From: Sediminibacterium sp. Gen4
GTDB lineage: Bacteria > Bacteroidota > Bacteroidia > Chitinophagales > Chitinophagaceae
Direction: 5' to 3'
Length of the DNA stretch: 64,000 nucleotides
Assembly (NCBI GenBank): GCA_013391385.1
Contig: JACBFI010000016.1
Span: 1 to 64,000 of the forward strand
Made by a program: the position numbers and the translations under genes. The notes beneath the pieces are model-generated. The model saw only the letters and a list, made by a program, of their open reading frames with translations, did not search any database and was not told the origin of the DNA. The first letter of the stretch is position 1. Every line of letters begins with the position of its first letter. This document shows, in pieces, positions 54,083 to 63,502 of this stretch.

Positions 54083-54783
54083 GCTTTTTTCTTTGCTGTC
54101 TTTTTATTTTTTTTCTCGCAATCCTCACATACAATCACAATATTCTCTGCAAAACGCGGACTAACACTGGATTGTTTCCCATTCACTTCAATCTCTATCA
54201 ATTCATCATAGGTTTGTCTGGCTAGTACTTTGATATGATTGTGCATACTCAAGCCTACCTTATCTACATACTGTAAAAAGGCAGCGGAGTTGTCTTTTAC
54301 ACCAATCATTTTACAATTGTGTCCCACCTCTTCTTCATTCAAGGTTTTCTTTACCGGCATTTTCATTTCACCGGTAGCTGTTGGAATGATATCGCCATGC
54401 GGATCAAAACTGGGATAATTCAAAAGCTTATCCAATCGATCAATCAGTTTCTGACTTTGAATATGTTCCAGTTGTTCTGCTACTTCATGCACTTCATCCC
54501 AAGTAAAACCCAACTTCTCGTATAGGAAAGTTTCCCATAAGCGATGTTTACGAACCACTTCGATGGCCAATTTGCGCCCTTGGGCAGTTAGCGAGGACTT
54601 CCCATACTTTTCATAATTGATCAGCTTTTTTTCCTTCAGCTTCTTCAACATATCATTTGCCGTAGCCGGTTTTACACCCAAATGTGCCGCCAACTCATTG
54701 GTACCGGCCTCGGTTTTGGGTGATTGCTCCAACGTTAATTGCAACAAAGCTTTGAGATAATTCTCCTCCGTAGTAGATAACAT
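54079..54783 (-). CDS. DtxR/MntR-family metal-dependent regulator
   Basis: A 234-residue regulator. The N-terminal winged helix (STTEENYLKALLQL, TNELAAHLGVKPATANDMLKKLKEKKLI) is followed by the dimerisation and metal domain (VVRKHRLWETFLYEKLGF, HEVAEQLEHIQSQKLIDRLD, YPSFDPHGDIIP), and an SH3-like FeoA domain. A C-terminal KKKNKKTAKKK tail is lysine-rich. It probably responds to Mn2+ or Fe2+. ATG at 54783, with its -7 box 4 nt upstream and a palindromic operator at 54818-54833. Confidence 0.93.
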   Translation of the reverse strand: MLSTTEENYLKALLQLTLEQSPKTEAGTNELAAHLGVKPATANDMLKKLKEKKLINYEKYGKSSLTAQGRKLAIEVVRKHRLWETFLYEKLGFTWDEVHEVAEQLEHIQSQKLIDRLDKLLNYPSFDPHGDIIPTATGEMKMPVKKTLNEEEVGHNCKMIGVKDNSAAFLQYVDKVGLSMHNHIKVLARQTYDELIEIEVNGKQSSVSPRFAENIVIVCEDCEKKNKKTAKKKA

Positions 54784-54787
54784 GGCA

Positions 54788-54795
54788 CAAAGATA
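54788..54795 (-). promoter_or_regulatory. -7 box of the MntR-like gene
   Basis: TATCTTTG on the minus strand ends exactly 4 nt before the ATG at 54783, predicting a leaderless mRNA. Confidence 0.5.
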
Positions 54796-54814
54796 GCTGA
54801 AATGACAAACTTAT

Positions 54815-54846
54815 TTTGTTAGATAACTCTAACTTTTATACTTTTA
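54815..54846 (+). promoter_or_regulatory. TonB-receptor promoter with MntR-type operator
   Basis: TTTG (54815-54818) and TACTTTTA (54839-54846, one mismatch) are 20 nt apart. Between them lies the dyad GTTAGATAACTCTAAC (54818-54833; arms GTTAGA/TCTAAC), of the form bound by DtxR/MntR regulators. It also sits just upstream of the divergent mntR-like gene, so one site could control both. Confidence 0.62.
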
Positions 54847-54873
54847 CACATCGAACAGCGTAAATGTTATTTT

Positions 54874-57156
54874 GTGAGACAGCTTTTGTATGTATTCTTC
54901 TTAGGATTCTTTTCTTTTTCATCGAATGCTCAACAAGCATCGGTAGCGGGAAGAATCACACAATCGGGCAGTCCGATTGAACTGGCTACTGTTCGGTTAT
55001 TAAATACGGATATACAAGCCAGTTCAGATAGCAATGGATTTTATCAGTTACAAAATCTGAATGCGGGAACTTATACTTTAATCGTAGAACAGGTGGGCTA
55101 TCAATCCTTTCGCAAAAAAATTCAACTCAATAACGCACAACCATTATTGCTGGATATTCAATTGATACCGATGACCAGCCAGATTGCTGATGTGGTAGTA
55201 ACCGGTACACTAAAAGAAGTAAGAAAAACAGAAAGTCCGGTTCCGGTAGAAGTGTATACACAGACTTTCTTTAAAAAAAATCCAACTCCTAATATTTTTG
55301 ATGCCTTACAACAGATCAATGGCGTAAGACCACAACTCAATTGTAATATCTGTAACACCGGCGATATCCATATCAACGGATTGGAAGGACCTTATACCAT
55401 GGTATTGATTGATGGGATGCCCATCGTAAGTAGTTTAGCTTCCGTGTATGGTTTATCAGGTATTCCCAATGCATTGGTGGAAAGAGTGGAGATTGTAAAA
55501 GGTCCGGCTTCATCCTTGTACGGTAGTGAAGCGGTGGGTGGACTCATCAACATCATCACAAAAAAACCACAGCATGCACCTTCGGTCTATGTTGATTACA
55601 TGCATACGAGTTGGAATGAAAAAAATGCAGACCTCGGTTTTGTTTGGAAGCCTTTACGCAAGGCACAAGTATTAACAGGTATTAACCTGTATCACTATAA
55701 TACACCGATTGATCATAATAAAGATGGATTTACAGATGTAACGCTACAACAACGAATTTCTGTTTTTCAAAAATGGAATTTTCAACGCAAAGAAAACAGA
55801 TTGCTCAGTTTAGCAGTGCGTTACTATTATGAAGACAGATGGGGTGGAGAAATGAACTGGAACAAAAAATTCAGAGGAGGCGATAGTATTTATGGGGAAA
55901 GTATTTATACCAAACGATGGGAGCTCACCGGACAATACCAGTTACCGGTAAAAGAAAAGATATTGTATTCGGTTTCATTCAATGACCATGATCAGGATAG
56001 TAGGTATGGAACAACTTCGTATATCGCCCGACAAAAAATTTTCTTCCATCAACTCACTTGGGATAAAAAAATGGGTGATCATGATTTATTAGCAGGTCTC
56101 ACAGCACGTTATACATTTTATGATGACAATACCCCCGCAACTAATGATCCTGTTTTATTGAAAAATCTTCCTACAAAAAATTGGCTGCCCGGCATTTTTC
56201 TACAAGATGAAATTCGATTGAATACAGCGCAACAATTGTTATTGGGATTACGCTATGATAAACATGAAGTACATGGAAATATCATCACACCCCGTTTGGC
56301 ATTTAAATGGAAAACAGGAGATCAGGAAAGTTTGCGCATTAATGCTGGTAGCGGTTTCAGGGTGGTAAATTTATTTACAGAAGATCATGCCGCGTTAACC
56401 GGTGCCAGAAAAGTGGTGATCAAAAATGAATTGAAACCAGAACGTTCGTACAATATCAATCTAAACTATTCGAAAAAACTACTTAGCAAAAAAGGTGTGA
56501 TTTGGAACTTTGATGTTTCTGCCTGGTACACTTATTTTAATAATCGCATCATTGCAGATTATGAAACCAATCCGAATGAGATCAATTATGACAACCTGAA
56601 TGGACATGCCATCAGCAAAGGCATTACCCTCAATACAGAACTGAGTTTGCTGAATGGCTTAAAAGGGATGGCAGGTATTACCTTACAAGAAGTAGCTACT
56701 ATTGATCAGGGAATAAAAACGCAACAAATTCTCACCGAAAAAATAACGGGTACCTGGTCTATTTCCTATCGTATCAAACCTTGGAATTTGGGTATTGATT
56801 ATACCGGAAATTTTTACGGCCCGATGCGATTGCCATTACTCGGTCCACTAGACCCGCGTAACGGCACTTCACCACTATGGAGTATTCAGAATATCCAATT
56901 TGTATTTTCCGGTATGCGTTCTATTGAATGGTATGGCGGTGTAAAAAATTTGCTCAACTGGACACCCAATAAAGGCAACCCTTTTATCATTGCCCGAACC
57001 CAGGACCCTTTTGATAAGCAGGTGGTGTACAATGCCAATGGACAAGTTCAGGCAACTCCAGATAATCCCTATGCATTAAGTTTTGATCCTACGTATGTGT
57101 ATGCCCCTAATCAAGGAATTCGTTTCTTTTTGGGGATGAGGGTTTCTATAAAATAA
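54874..57156 (+). CDS. TonB-dependent receptor for a metal or metal chelate
   Basis: A 760-residue outer membrane receptor. A signal peptide (MRQLLYVFFLGFFSFSSNAQ) is followed by a carboxypeptidase-like regulatory domain (about 22-105), the plug (VVVTGTLKEVRKTESPVPVEV; HINGLEGPYTMVLIDGMPIV) and a 22-strand barrel. The plug has the Cys pair CNICNTGDIH, seen in receptors next to metal regulators. The start is GTG at 54874, as no ATG is in frame. The MntR-type operator upstream points to Mn, Fe or Zn uptake. Confidence 0.93.
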   Translation: MRQLLYVFFLGFFSFSSNAQQASVAGRITQSGSPIELATVRLLNTDIQASSDSNGFYQLQNLNAGTYTLIVEQVGYQSFRKKIQLNNAQPLLLDIQLIPMTSQIADVVVTGTLKEVRKTESPVPVEVYTQTFFKKNPTPNIFDALQQINGVRPQLNCNICNTGDIHINGLEGPYTMVLIDGMPIVSSLASVYGLSGIPNALVERVEIVKGPASSLYGSEAVGGLINIITKKPQHAPSVYVDYMHTSWNEKNADLGFVWKPLRKAQVLTGINLYHYNTPIDHNKDGFTDVTLQQRISVFQKWNFQRKENRLLSLAVRYYYEDRWGGEMNWNKKFRGGDSIYGESIYTKRWELTGQYQLPVKEKILYSVSFNDHDQDSRYGTTSYIARQKIFFHQLTWDKKMGDHDLLAGLTARYTFYDDNTPATNDPVLLKNLPTKNWLPGIFLQDEIRLNTAQQLLLGLRYDKHEVHGNIITPRLAFKWKTGDQESLRINAGSGFRVVNLFTEDHAALTGARKVVIKNELKPERSYNINLNYSKKLLSKKGVIWNFDVSAWYTYFNNRIIADYETNPNEINYDNLNGHAISKGITLNTELSLLNGLKGMAGITLQEVATIDQGIKTQQILTEKITGTWSISYRIKPWNLGIDYTGNFYGPMRLPLLGPLDPRNGTSPLWSIQNIQFVFSGMRSIEWYGGVKNLLNWTPNKGNPFIIARTQDPFDKQVVYNANGQVQATPDNPYALSFDPTYVYAPNQGIRFFLGMRVSIK

Positions 57157-57193
57157 GTGGCTGTAGAGTAAGATCAGAGGAGGATGGACCGCA

Positions 57194-57221
57194 GATGTCT
57201 GATGTCTGATGTCTGATGTCT
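57194..57221. repeat. Four tandem GATGTCT heptamers with distal complements
   Basis: GATGTCT occurs four times without gaps at 57194-57221. Reverse-complement copies (CAGACATC, TTGACATC) follow at about 57256-57281, making a loose inverted repeat between the receptor and convergent cysS genes. Confidence 0.75.
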
Positions 57222-57285
57222 GATATAAGTATGTGAATGGTAAAAAATACCAAATCAGACATCCAACATTTGACATCAAAACATT

Positions 57286-58791
57286 CTACTGAATCGTATA
57301 ACTCACCCCACCATCTTTTTCATCTTTCAATTGTACTCCTAATGCTGCCAGTTCATTGCGGATTTTATCGCTGGTCATAAAATCTTTTCGTTGTTTGGCT
57401 TCTTTACGGATCTCGATCAACAATTGTAATACACCATCGAGTTTACCATCATCAGCTCTTCTTTCGCCTGTAAGACCAAAAATATCTTCGATGTATATTT
57501 TCATTTGTTGTTGCAGCAATTGAAGGGTAGCTCCACCGATAGCATTCACAGCTATATGCTTGTCTTTGATGGAGTTGATTACTGAACTCAATTCAAACAT
57601 ATTGGCGAGTACTTTTGCCGTATTCAGATCGTCGTTCATGAACTCATCAAATTCACGGATCTGTGTAGCCGTTTTTTCGTCTAGTGTTTTATCCGAAGCA
57701 ATTGCCTGCGCATCAAAATTTTGCTTTACCAACCATTCATAGGCTTCCCATAAACGACGCAATGCTTTTTCAGATGCTTGCAATGCTTCATTGCTAAAGT
57801 CGAGTGTACCGCGATAATGACTTTGCAGAATAAAGAAGCGCACTGTCATTGGATGATATGCCTGGGTGAGAATAGGATGTGTTCCTTCAAATAGCTCACT
57901 CAGCTTAATCACATTGTTATAGCTCTTACCCATCTTCTTGCCGTTGATGGTGATCATGTTATTGTGTAACCAATAACGAGCGGGTGTTTTATGATTGCAA
58001 ACCGTACTCTGTGCAATTTCACATTCATGATGCGGGAACTGAAGGTCCATACCGCCTCCATGAATATCAAACTGATCTCCGAGGTATTTATTACTCATGG
58101 CAGAACATTCGATATGCCATCCCGGAAAACCTTCTCCCCACGGACTTTGCCAACGCATGATATGTTCAGGCGGCGCATTCTTCCATAAGGCGAAATCGCT
58201 CTTGTTTCTTTTCTCTTCCTGATTGTCCAGTTCACGGGTGGTATCCATTTGATCATCGAGTACCCTTCCGCTGAGCATGCCGTAAGGCAGCCCCTTTTTG
58301 GAGAAATCAGTATTGTATTTTTCTACATCAAAATAAACAGAGCCATTGGCTTCATAAGCATAACCGTCTGCTATGATCTTTTTGATCATTTCAATTTGTT
58401 CAACGATATGTCCTGTAGCAGTAGGTTCGATGCTAGGTTGCAAGTTGTTGAAACGAGCCATGGCCCAATGATACAGATTGGTATATTTCTGTACCAACTC
58501 CATCGGCTCCAGTTTTTCCAGTACAGCTTTTTTACTGATCTTATCTTCCGCTTCTCTTCCTTCTTCTTCAAAGTGTCCGGCATCCGTAATATTTCTTACA
58601 TAACGAACCTTGTACCCCAAATACATGAGATAGCGATATACCACATCGAATGTAATAAAGGGACGTGCATGTCCGAGATGACTCTCCCCACTCACGGTTG
58701 GTCCGCACACATACATACCCACATAGGGCGGGTTGATGGCTTCAAAAACTTCTTTCTTACGGGTTAATGAGTTATAAACTTTTAGTGACAT
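57286..58791 (-). CDS. cysS: Cysteinyl-tRNA synthetase
   Basis: A 501-residue class I synthetase. The HIGH-type motif is [11 protein letters not shown], the zinc ligands are in [15 protein letters not shown] and [10 protein letters not shown], and the KMSKS-type loop reads [10 protein letters not shown]. The anticodon-binding domain is C-terminal. Length is normal. ATG at 58791. Confidence 0.98.
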   Translation of the reverse strand: MSLKVYNSLTRKKEVFEAINPPYVGMYVCGPTVSGESHLGHARPFITFDVVYRYLMYLGYKVRYVRNITDAGHFEEEGREAEDKISKKAVLEKLEPMELVQKYTNLYHWAMARFNNLQPSIEPTATGHIVEQIEMIKKIIADGYAYEANGSVYFDVEKYNTDFSKKGLPYGMLSGRVLDDQMDTTRELDNQEEKRNKSDFALWKNAPPEHIMRWQSPWGEGFPGWHIECSAMSNKYLGDQFDIHGGGMDLQFPHHECEIAQSTVCNHKTPARYWLHNNMITINGKKMGKSYNNVIKLSELFEGTHPILTQAYHPMTVRFFILQSHYRGTLDFSNEALQASEKALRRLWEAYEWLVKQNFDAQAIASDKTLDEKTATQIREFDEFMNDDLNTAKVLANMFELSSVINSIKDKHIAVNAIGGATLQLLQQQMKIYIEDIFGLTGERRADDGKLDGVLQLLIEIRKEAKQRKDFMTSDKIRNELAALGVQLKDEKDGGVSYTIQ

Positions 58792-58912
58792 GCTTGCGAA
58801 TTAGAGAAGATAAAAGATACTGAAAATAATGAAACAAGGGAACCGGAACAGCTCGCATTAACAGCAACAGCAGCAAGAAATAGATATTCGTTTCATGGTG
58901 CCGCGAAGATAT

Positions 58913-60028
58913 TTAATTTTTCAATTGTAAATCAGCCACCAGCATAATATGATCACTCAGCCCCTCATCAATCATATCAAACATTTTAACCTGAAAAGAT
59001 GGAGCCGGAAGGATATAATCAATCCTTAGGGTAGAAGCCAGGGAAATAAAGGTTCGTCCGATCCCAAATCCTCTTTTTAAGAATGCATCTTGGTAATCGC
59101 CGCGGATATGAAAATAGGTGTATGAGTTGGGTACATCATTAAAATCACCGCAAATCAAAGACGGATAAGGGCTTTCATTCATCGCTTTTCTAACGATTCC
59201 GGCTTGAACACCTCGCCTTTTAAAGGCCAATCTCATTTTACGAATGATATTTTTTGAGGCTCGCAATGTTTCATCATCCTGCTCTTTGATCTTTTCCAAA
59301 TCAGAGTAATCGGCTTGTTTGAATTTAAAAGATTGCAGATGGGTATTAAAAACGCGAATGGTATCATCATCTTTTACAATATCTGCATAGATCAAACTCT
59401 CAGCTACCGGAAATTTGATTTTGTTCTGATGAATGATGGGATGTTTTGAAAAAATGATACAGCCCGATTGATAATTACCACCGTTTCGCAAATAATCTTT
59501 TGAAAAGAAATGATAGGGATATGCTTTTTTAAAAAGTGATAAGTTATCCGACTCTGAGTTGAACCCATCTGTATGATTGAATTCCTGCAAGCATACCACA
59601 TCAGCATTCAATCTTCGTATACTTTCTGCAAGCTCAGTTCGGGCTAATTGTTTAACAGCTTTATTTTTACTATTCCCATTGAAACTTTGGATATTCCAAC
59701 TGATCACACGTAAAACATGTTCAGGTTTGTTTTCAGAAACCGACGGCCCCGGTTTCCAGGCAAATACGACATTGAGTTGTTGAATTCCGATCAATAAAGC
59801 AAGTGCCGGAATCAATGCCAGCTTAGGTTTCACAAATAACCAGAAAATAAGGAAGAGGATCAGTCCAAGAATTAAATAGGGTACCATGAGCCCCACAAAA
59901 CCAATCATCCACCAACTGGCAGTATTCAAAAAAGGGGTAAGACAAGAGATGAGCCATAACACAACGATTACCAGATTCAGTATCAGGAATACTGTTTTAG
60001 TAACACGTCTAAAAATGCTCTTGGCCAT
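58913..60028 (-). CDS. Membrane-anchored endonuclease/exonuclease/phosphatase-family protein
   Basis: A 371-residue protein with two or three N-terminal transmembrane segments (residues about 12-100) and a C-terminal EEP domain facing out. Catalytic motifs are RVISWNIQSFNG, VVCLQEFNH (Glu), FNTHLQSF, ICGDFNDVPNSY and GLSDHIMLV with the terminal Asp-His. Members cleave phosphodiesters of nucleic acid or lipid; which is unknown here. ATG at 60028. Confidence 0.9.
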   Translation of the reverse strand: MAKSIFRRVTKTVFLILNLVIVVLWLISCLTPFLNTASWWMIGFVGLMVPYLILGLILFLIFWLFVKPKLALIPALALLIGIQQLNVVFAWKPGPSVSENKPEHVLRVISWNIQSFNGNSKNKAVKQLARTELAESIRRLNADVVCLQEFNHTDGFNSESDNLSLFKKAYPYHFFSKDYLRNGGNYQSGCIIFSKHPIIHQNKIKFPVAESLIYADIVKDDDTIRVFNTHLQSFKFKQADYSDLEKIKEQDDETLRASKNIIRKMRLAFKRRGVQAGIVRKAMNESPYPSLICGDFNDVPNSYTYFHIRGDYQDAFLKRGFGIGRTFISLASTLRIDYILPAPSFQVKMFDMIDEGLSDHIMLVADLQLKN

Positions 60029-60105
60029 GAGCTAAAATACTGATAAAAAAGACGTACTTATATGTAAAATGCCACTGAGGGCACAGAATGGCACTGAATA
60101 CCCTT

Positions 60106-61029
60106 TTAGAGATCTTCTTTGCTGGCTTTTTTTAGGAACTCTTTTTCTTCATCGGTGAGGAACTGATACCCTTGTTGATTGATCTTATCTAAAATCTCGT
60201 CTAAGCGTTGTTGTGTGAGATTGGGTTTTCTATCAAAAGGTTTGGCTTCGGCTTTATAAAAGTGACGCTCACTGCTATTTTTTTGACGGTGTTTTTTTTC
60301 GGGATTGAATAAATCATCCAACCAATTGGCAAATTGGTTCATCCACGCTCCCCAATCCTTCCCTCTTCTCAGCTGGCGGATAAACAAATAACCTACTACA
60401 CCCGCAGCTAAATGTCCGGCACCAATGCCGGCATTACTACCGGCGAGTGTTGCAAAATCAATGGCCACAAAAATCAATGTGATGACCCAAAGTGGAATAC
60501 CGCCATTGATCAACGGAAAAATGCGATAATCCGGTGCTAATGTTGTGGTAGCAACAGCTATTGCCATGACTGCAGAACCCGCCCCTAATAAAGGAGCCGC
60601 CGTTCCTACTTGATTGGCCAATACCGGTACCATATTGTTCATCAATACAAAAAAAACGCTCCCGGTAATACCTCCGTAGATATAAATAGGAATCAGTTTG
60701 TTATTGCCTGCCAGGTCTTGTAAAATATATCCAAAACACCATAACCATAACATGCTGCTGATGAGCTGCCAGATACTATGGTGCGTGATCATGGTACTGA
60801 TAAAAGTCCATGGGCGTGTTAGTAATGTATCTGTTTGCGGTGGCAAACTCAGCCAGTTCAATACCTGACGGTAGAAGAATTCATCAGGAATTTCAGAGAG
60901 ATAATAAACGATCTTAATGAAATTCACGATTACAAACATCAATGCATTCACGGCAAACAGGAATACAAGGGCATTGTTATCCTGTCCTAATAAGATCTTT
61001 TTATTTGCTTTATACGGTCTGGTTTCCAT
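60106..61029 (-). CDS. Rhomboid-family protein with altered Ser motif
   Basis: A 307-residue protein with six helices and a C-terminal cytoplasmic tail of about 75 residues containing a TQQRLDEILDKINQQGYQFLT segment. The usual GASG of rhomboids reads GAGSAVMA, so Gly takes the nucleophile position and Ser moves one place on. The catalytic His is kept (IGAGHLAAGVVGYL). It is 22 bp downstream of the canonical rhomboid and may be inactive or shifted in register. ATG at 61029; a GTG at 61035 is an alternative. Confidence 0.9.
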   Translation of the reverse strand: METRPYKANKKILLGQDNNALVFLFAVNALMFVIVNFIKIVYYLSEIPDEFFYRQVLNWLSLPPQTDTLLTRPWTFISTMITHHSIWQLISSMLWLWCFGYILQDLAGNNKLIPIYIYGGITGSVFFVLMNNMVPVLANQVGTAAPLLGAGSAVMAIAVATTTLAPDYRIFPLINGGIPLWVITLIFVAIDFATLAGSNAGIGAGHLAAGVVGYLFIRQLRRGKDWGAWMNQFANWLDDLFNPEKKHRQKNSSERHFYKAEAKPFDRKPNLTQQRLDEILDKINQQGYQFLTDEEKEFLKKASKEDL

Positions 61030-61050
61030 ACGCACGGTTCTTGGTGACTA

Positions 61051-61887
61051 TTAATACAACGTTTTTTTGTTGGTTTTGTTCCAGGTAATGACAATCAATA
61101 AGCCTACAATCGCTCCGCCAATATGTGCCCAGCGTGCTACATTATCACCCGCAGAATTTTGAAGCGCAAAGAACAATTCATACGAAAAGTATATTAAGCC
61201 TAACCATTTGGCTTTCACCGGTACCAGAAAATACAAGTAGATATAGGTGTTCGGAAATAGGTACACGAATGCTGCCAGAATACCAAATACAGCACCACTG
61301 GCACCTAAAGTGGCCGTATTGATCCTGTTGTTATAATAAGTAGTAACTGCTTCCAAAACCTTATTCGTCATAAGCGTATTGGATGGATCAGCTTTCAGAA
61401 AAACCAAAGCCTCTTCATTAAAGCCCATATTGTACTTGCGGCCAAAGCTTGCCATCGCATCCACAAAAGCCATAGGATCATTTTGCTGTTGTAAAACCAG
61501 TGCATAATCCTTCATAATGGGGGTTAGTTCATAGGAGAGAAACAATAAATGTATCAGCGCAGCACCCAGTCCACAAATCAGGTAAAACGTTAGGAATCTT
61601 TTCGCACCCCAAACATTTTCAAGGATGGAGCCAAACATCCACAAAGCGAACATATTTCCCAAAATATGGTAGAAATCACCATGTAAAAACATGTGTGTGA
61701 TCAATTGCCAGGGTTTGAACAGATCGCTCTGCCAGGCATGTAAAGCCAGTGTATCTTCAAAAGAAAAAACGGGAACAGCACCTTTAGAAAAAGTAACCTG
61801 TGCCAGGTAGAACAAGCCATTGATGATCAGCAGGTTCTTAACAATGATCGGTAATATCTCAAATCTACTGGGTCTGAATTCTGTCAT
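61051..61887 (-). CDS. Rhomboid intramembrane serine protease
   Basis: A 278-residue rhomboid. The first loop has HMFLHGDFYHILGNMFALWMF in place of the HxxxN motif, the Ser is in TLGASGAVFGILAAF (GxSG) and the His in RWAHIGGAIVGLL. A long loop with charged residues (MKDYALVLQQQNDPM to TYYNNR) separates helices 3 and 4. It is the first of two tandem rhomboid genes and lies 34 bp after rlmD. ATG at 61887. Confidence 0.94.
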   Translation of the reverse strand: MTEFRPSRFEILPIIVKNLLIINGLFYLAQVTFSKGAVPVFSFEDTLALHAWQSDLFKPWQLITHMFLHGDFYHILGNMFALWMFGSILENVWGAKRFLTFYLICGLGAALIHLLFLSYELTPIMKDYALVLQQQNDPMAFVDAMASFGRKYNMGFNEEALVFLKADPSNTLMTNKVLEAVTTYYNNRINTATLGASGAVFGILAAFVYLFPNTYIYLYFLVPVKAKWLGLIYFSYELFFALQNSAGDNVARWAHIGGAIVGLLIVITWNKTNKKTLY

Positions 61888-61921
61888 GCATTCAACGCTT
61901 ATGCGTATTTATAATGATTGG

Positions 61922-63352
61922 TTATACTTCTTTTTTCAGTTTCAGCTGTACTACGTTTTCAATATGCAAGGTATGCGGAAACATATCAACCGGCTGAATT
62001 TTTGTGACTTCATATTTTTCATCCAACAATGCCAGATCTCTTGCCTGTGTTGCCGGATTACAACTTACATACACGATCAACGGAGCTGCGATATCCAGTA
62101 GCTTTCTTACGAGCTTCTCATGCATTCCGGCCCTTGGCGGATCGGTAATGACCACATCCGGTCTACCATGTGCAGCAAAAAAAGCATCATCGCAGATATC
62201 AATCACATCTCCGGCAAAAAATGCCGTTTGTGTGAGTCCATTTAGCGCTGCATTTTCTTTTGCATCTTCAATCGCGTCTGCTACCACTTCCACACCTACC
62301 ACTTTTGCCGCCTGTTTACTCACAAAAATACCGATACTCCCTGTTCCACAATACAGATCATAAACCGTTTGTGTGCCATTTAGTTCAGCAAAATCACGGG
62401 TAACCTGGTAGAGTTTTTCTGCTTGCTTAGTATTGGTCTGGAAAAATGATTTCGGACTAATCTTAAACTGAAAATCTTCTAACTTTTCAATGATGTATCC
62501 CTTGCCGGTATAGATCTGTGGATGCAGATCAAAAAGACTGTCGTTCTTTTTGGTGTTGATGGTGTACAATAAAGTGGTGATCTGCGGAAAACCCTTTAGC
62601 AGTTCGTTCAACAGGTCTTCTCTCAATGCCACATCTTCATAACCAAAAATGATATTCACCATCAATTCACCTGTGCTGGTATTACGTACAAACATGTTAC
62701 GTAGCCAACCCTGGTGTTCTTTAATATTATAAAACGGAATCCCTTTTTCAATGGTATAGGCCGCTGCAAATTTTCTGATCAAATTGGTAGGCTCTTCTTG
62801 AAGATGACAGGTATCGATTTCTACGACCTTATCAAAAAAGCCACGAGCATGAAATCCGGCAGCACCGGGTAATGCATCCGGATCAATGCCTTCTGCTTTG
62901 AGTTTGCGGAACTCATCGGAAGGAATGTATTTCCTTGTGGCAAAAGTGTACTCCATTTTATTCCGATAATACCTGGTATCATCAGCTCCCACGATGGGCA
63001 TGATTTCGGGCAAGCGGATACGTCCAATTCTGGTGAGATTATCGGTTACTTGTTTTTGTTTGTATGTCAATTGTTGCGCATAGGGCAGCATTTGCCACTG
63101 GCAACCGCCACAAACCCCAAAATGACTGCAAAAAGGTTGTACCCGATCAGGGGAAAAGCTTTTGATAGAAAGTGTATGTCCTTCCGCCCAATCGCTTTTG
63201 TTCTTGGTGAGCTGTACATCTACAACATCACCGGGTACGGCGCCTTCAATAAATACTACTTTCCCATCTACCCTTGCCAGAGAGCGACCTTCCGCGGCAT
63301 AGTCTTCCACCAGAATATTTTCCAGAATGATTCTTTTCTTTTGTTTTCTCAC
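61922..63352 (-). CDS. rlmD: 23S rRNA (uracil-5-)-methyltransferase
   Basis: A 476-residue TrmA/RumA-family enzyme. An N-terminal TRAM domain (ILENILVEDYAAEGRSLARVDGK) is followed by the Fe-S cluster Cys (CSHFGVCGGCQWQ and a later Cys in DTCHLQ) and a C-terminal methyltransferase with YDLYCGTGSIGIFV, TDPPRAGMHE and the nucleophile Cys in VYVSCNPATQARDL. The start is GTG at 63352. TACCTTTG ends 4 nt upstream, so the mRNA is probably leaderless. Confidence 0.95.
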   Translation of the reverse strand: MRKQKKRIILENILVEDYAAEGRSLARVDGKVVFIEGAVPGDVVDVQLTKNKSDWAEGHTLSIKSFSPDRVQPFCSHFGVCGGCQWQMLPYAQQLTYKQKQVTDNLTRIGRIRLPEIMPIVGADDTRYYRNKMEYTFATRKYIPSDEFRKLKAEGIDPDALPGAAGFHARGFFDKVVEIDTCHLQEEPTNLIRKFAAAYTIEKGIPFYNIKEHQGWLRNMFVRNTSTGELMVNIIFGYEDVALREDLLNELLKGFPQITTLLYTINTKKNDSLFDLHPQIYTGKGYIIEKLEDFQFKISPKSFFQTNTKQAEKLYQVTRDFAELNGTQTVYDLYCGTGSIGIFVSKQAAKVVGVEVVADAIEDAKENAALNGLTQTAFFAGDVIDICDDAFFAAHGRPDVVITDPPRAGMHEKLVRKLLDIAAPLIVYVSCNPATQARDLALLDEKYEVTKIQPVDMFPHTLHIENVVQLKLKKEV

Positions 63353-63356
63353 TGTG

Positions 63357-63364
63357 CAAAGGTA
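63357..63364 (-). promoter_or_regulatory. -7 box of rlmD
   Basis: TACCTTTG on the minus strand ends exactly 4 nt before the GTG start at 63352. Confidence 0.55.
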
Positions 63365-63502
63365 ACCATGATCCGTGAGACCGTTCTCGTCTTAGGTAAT
63401 GGAATAACAATTTATTGTAAGAAGCGTCAGGAAATTGGTGTCTTTGTTAAATCGAGTTCATGGCTTTTAGTATTTAACTAACTTGTTCCCGAATTTTGGG
63501 TT

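Noticed and set aside
60069-60097. GCCACTGAGGGCACAGAATGGC as a full inverted repeat
   Set aside because: Only a half-copy related to 21121-21196 is present; no second arm of useful length was found.
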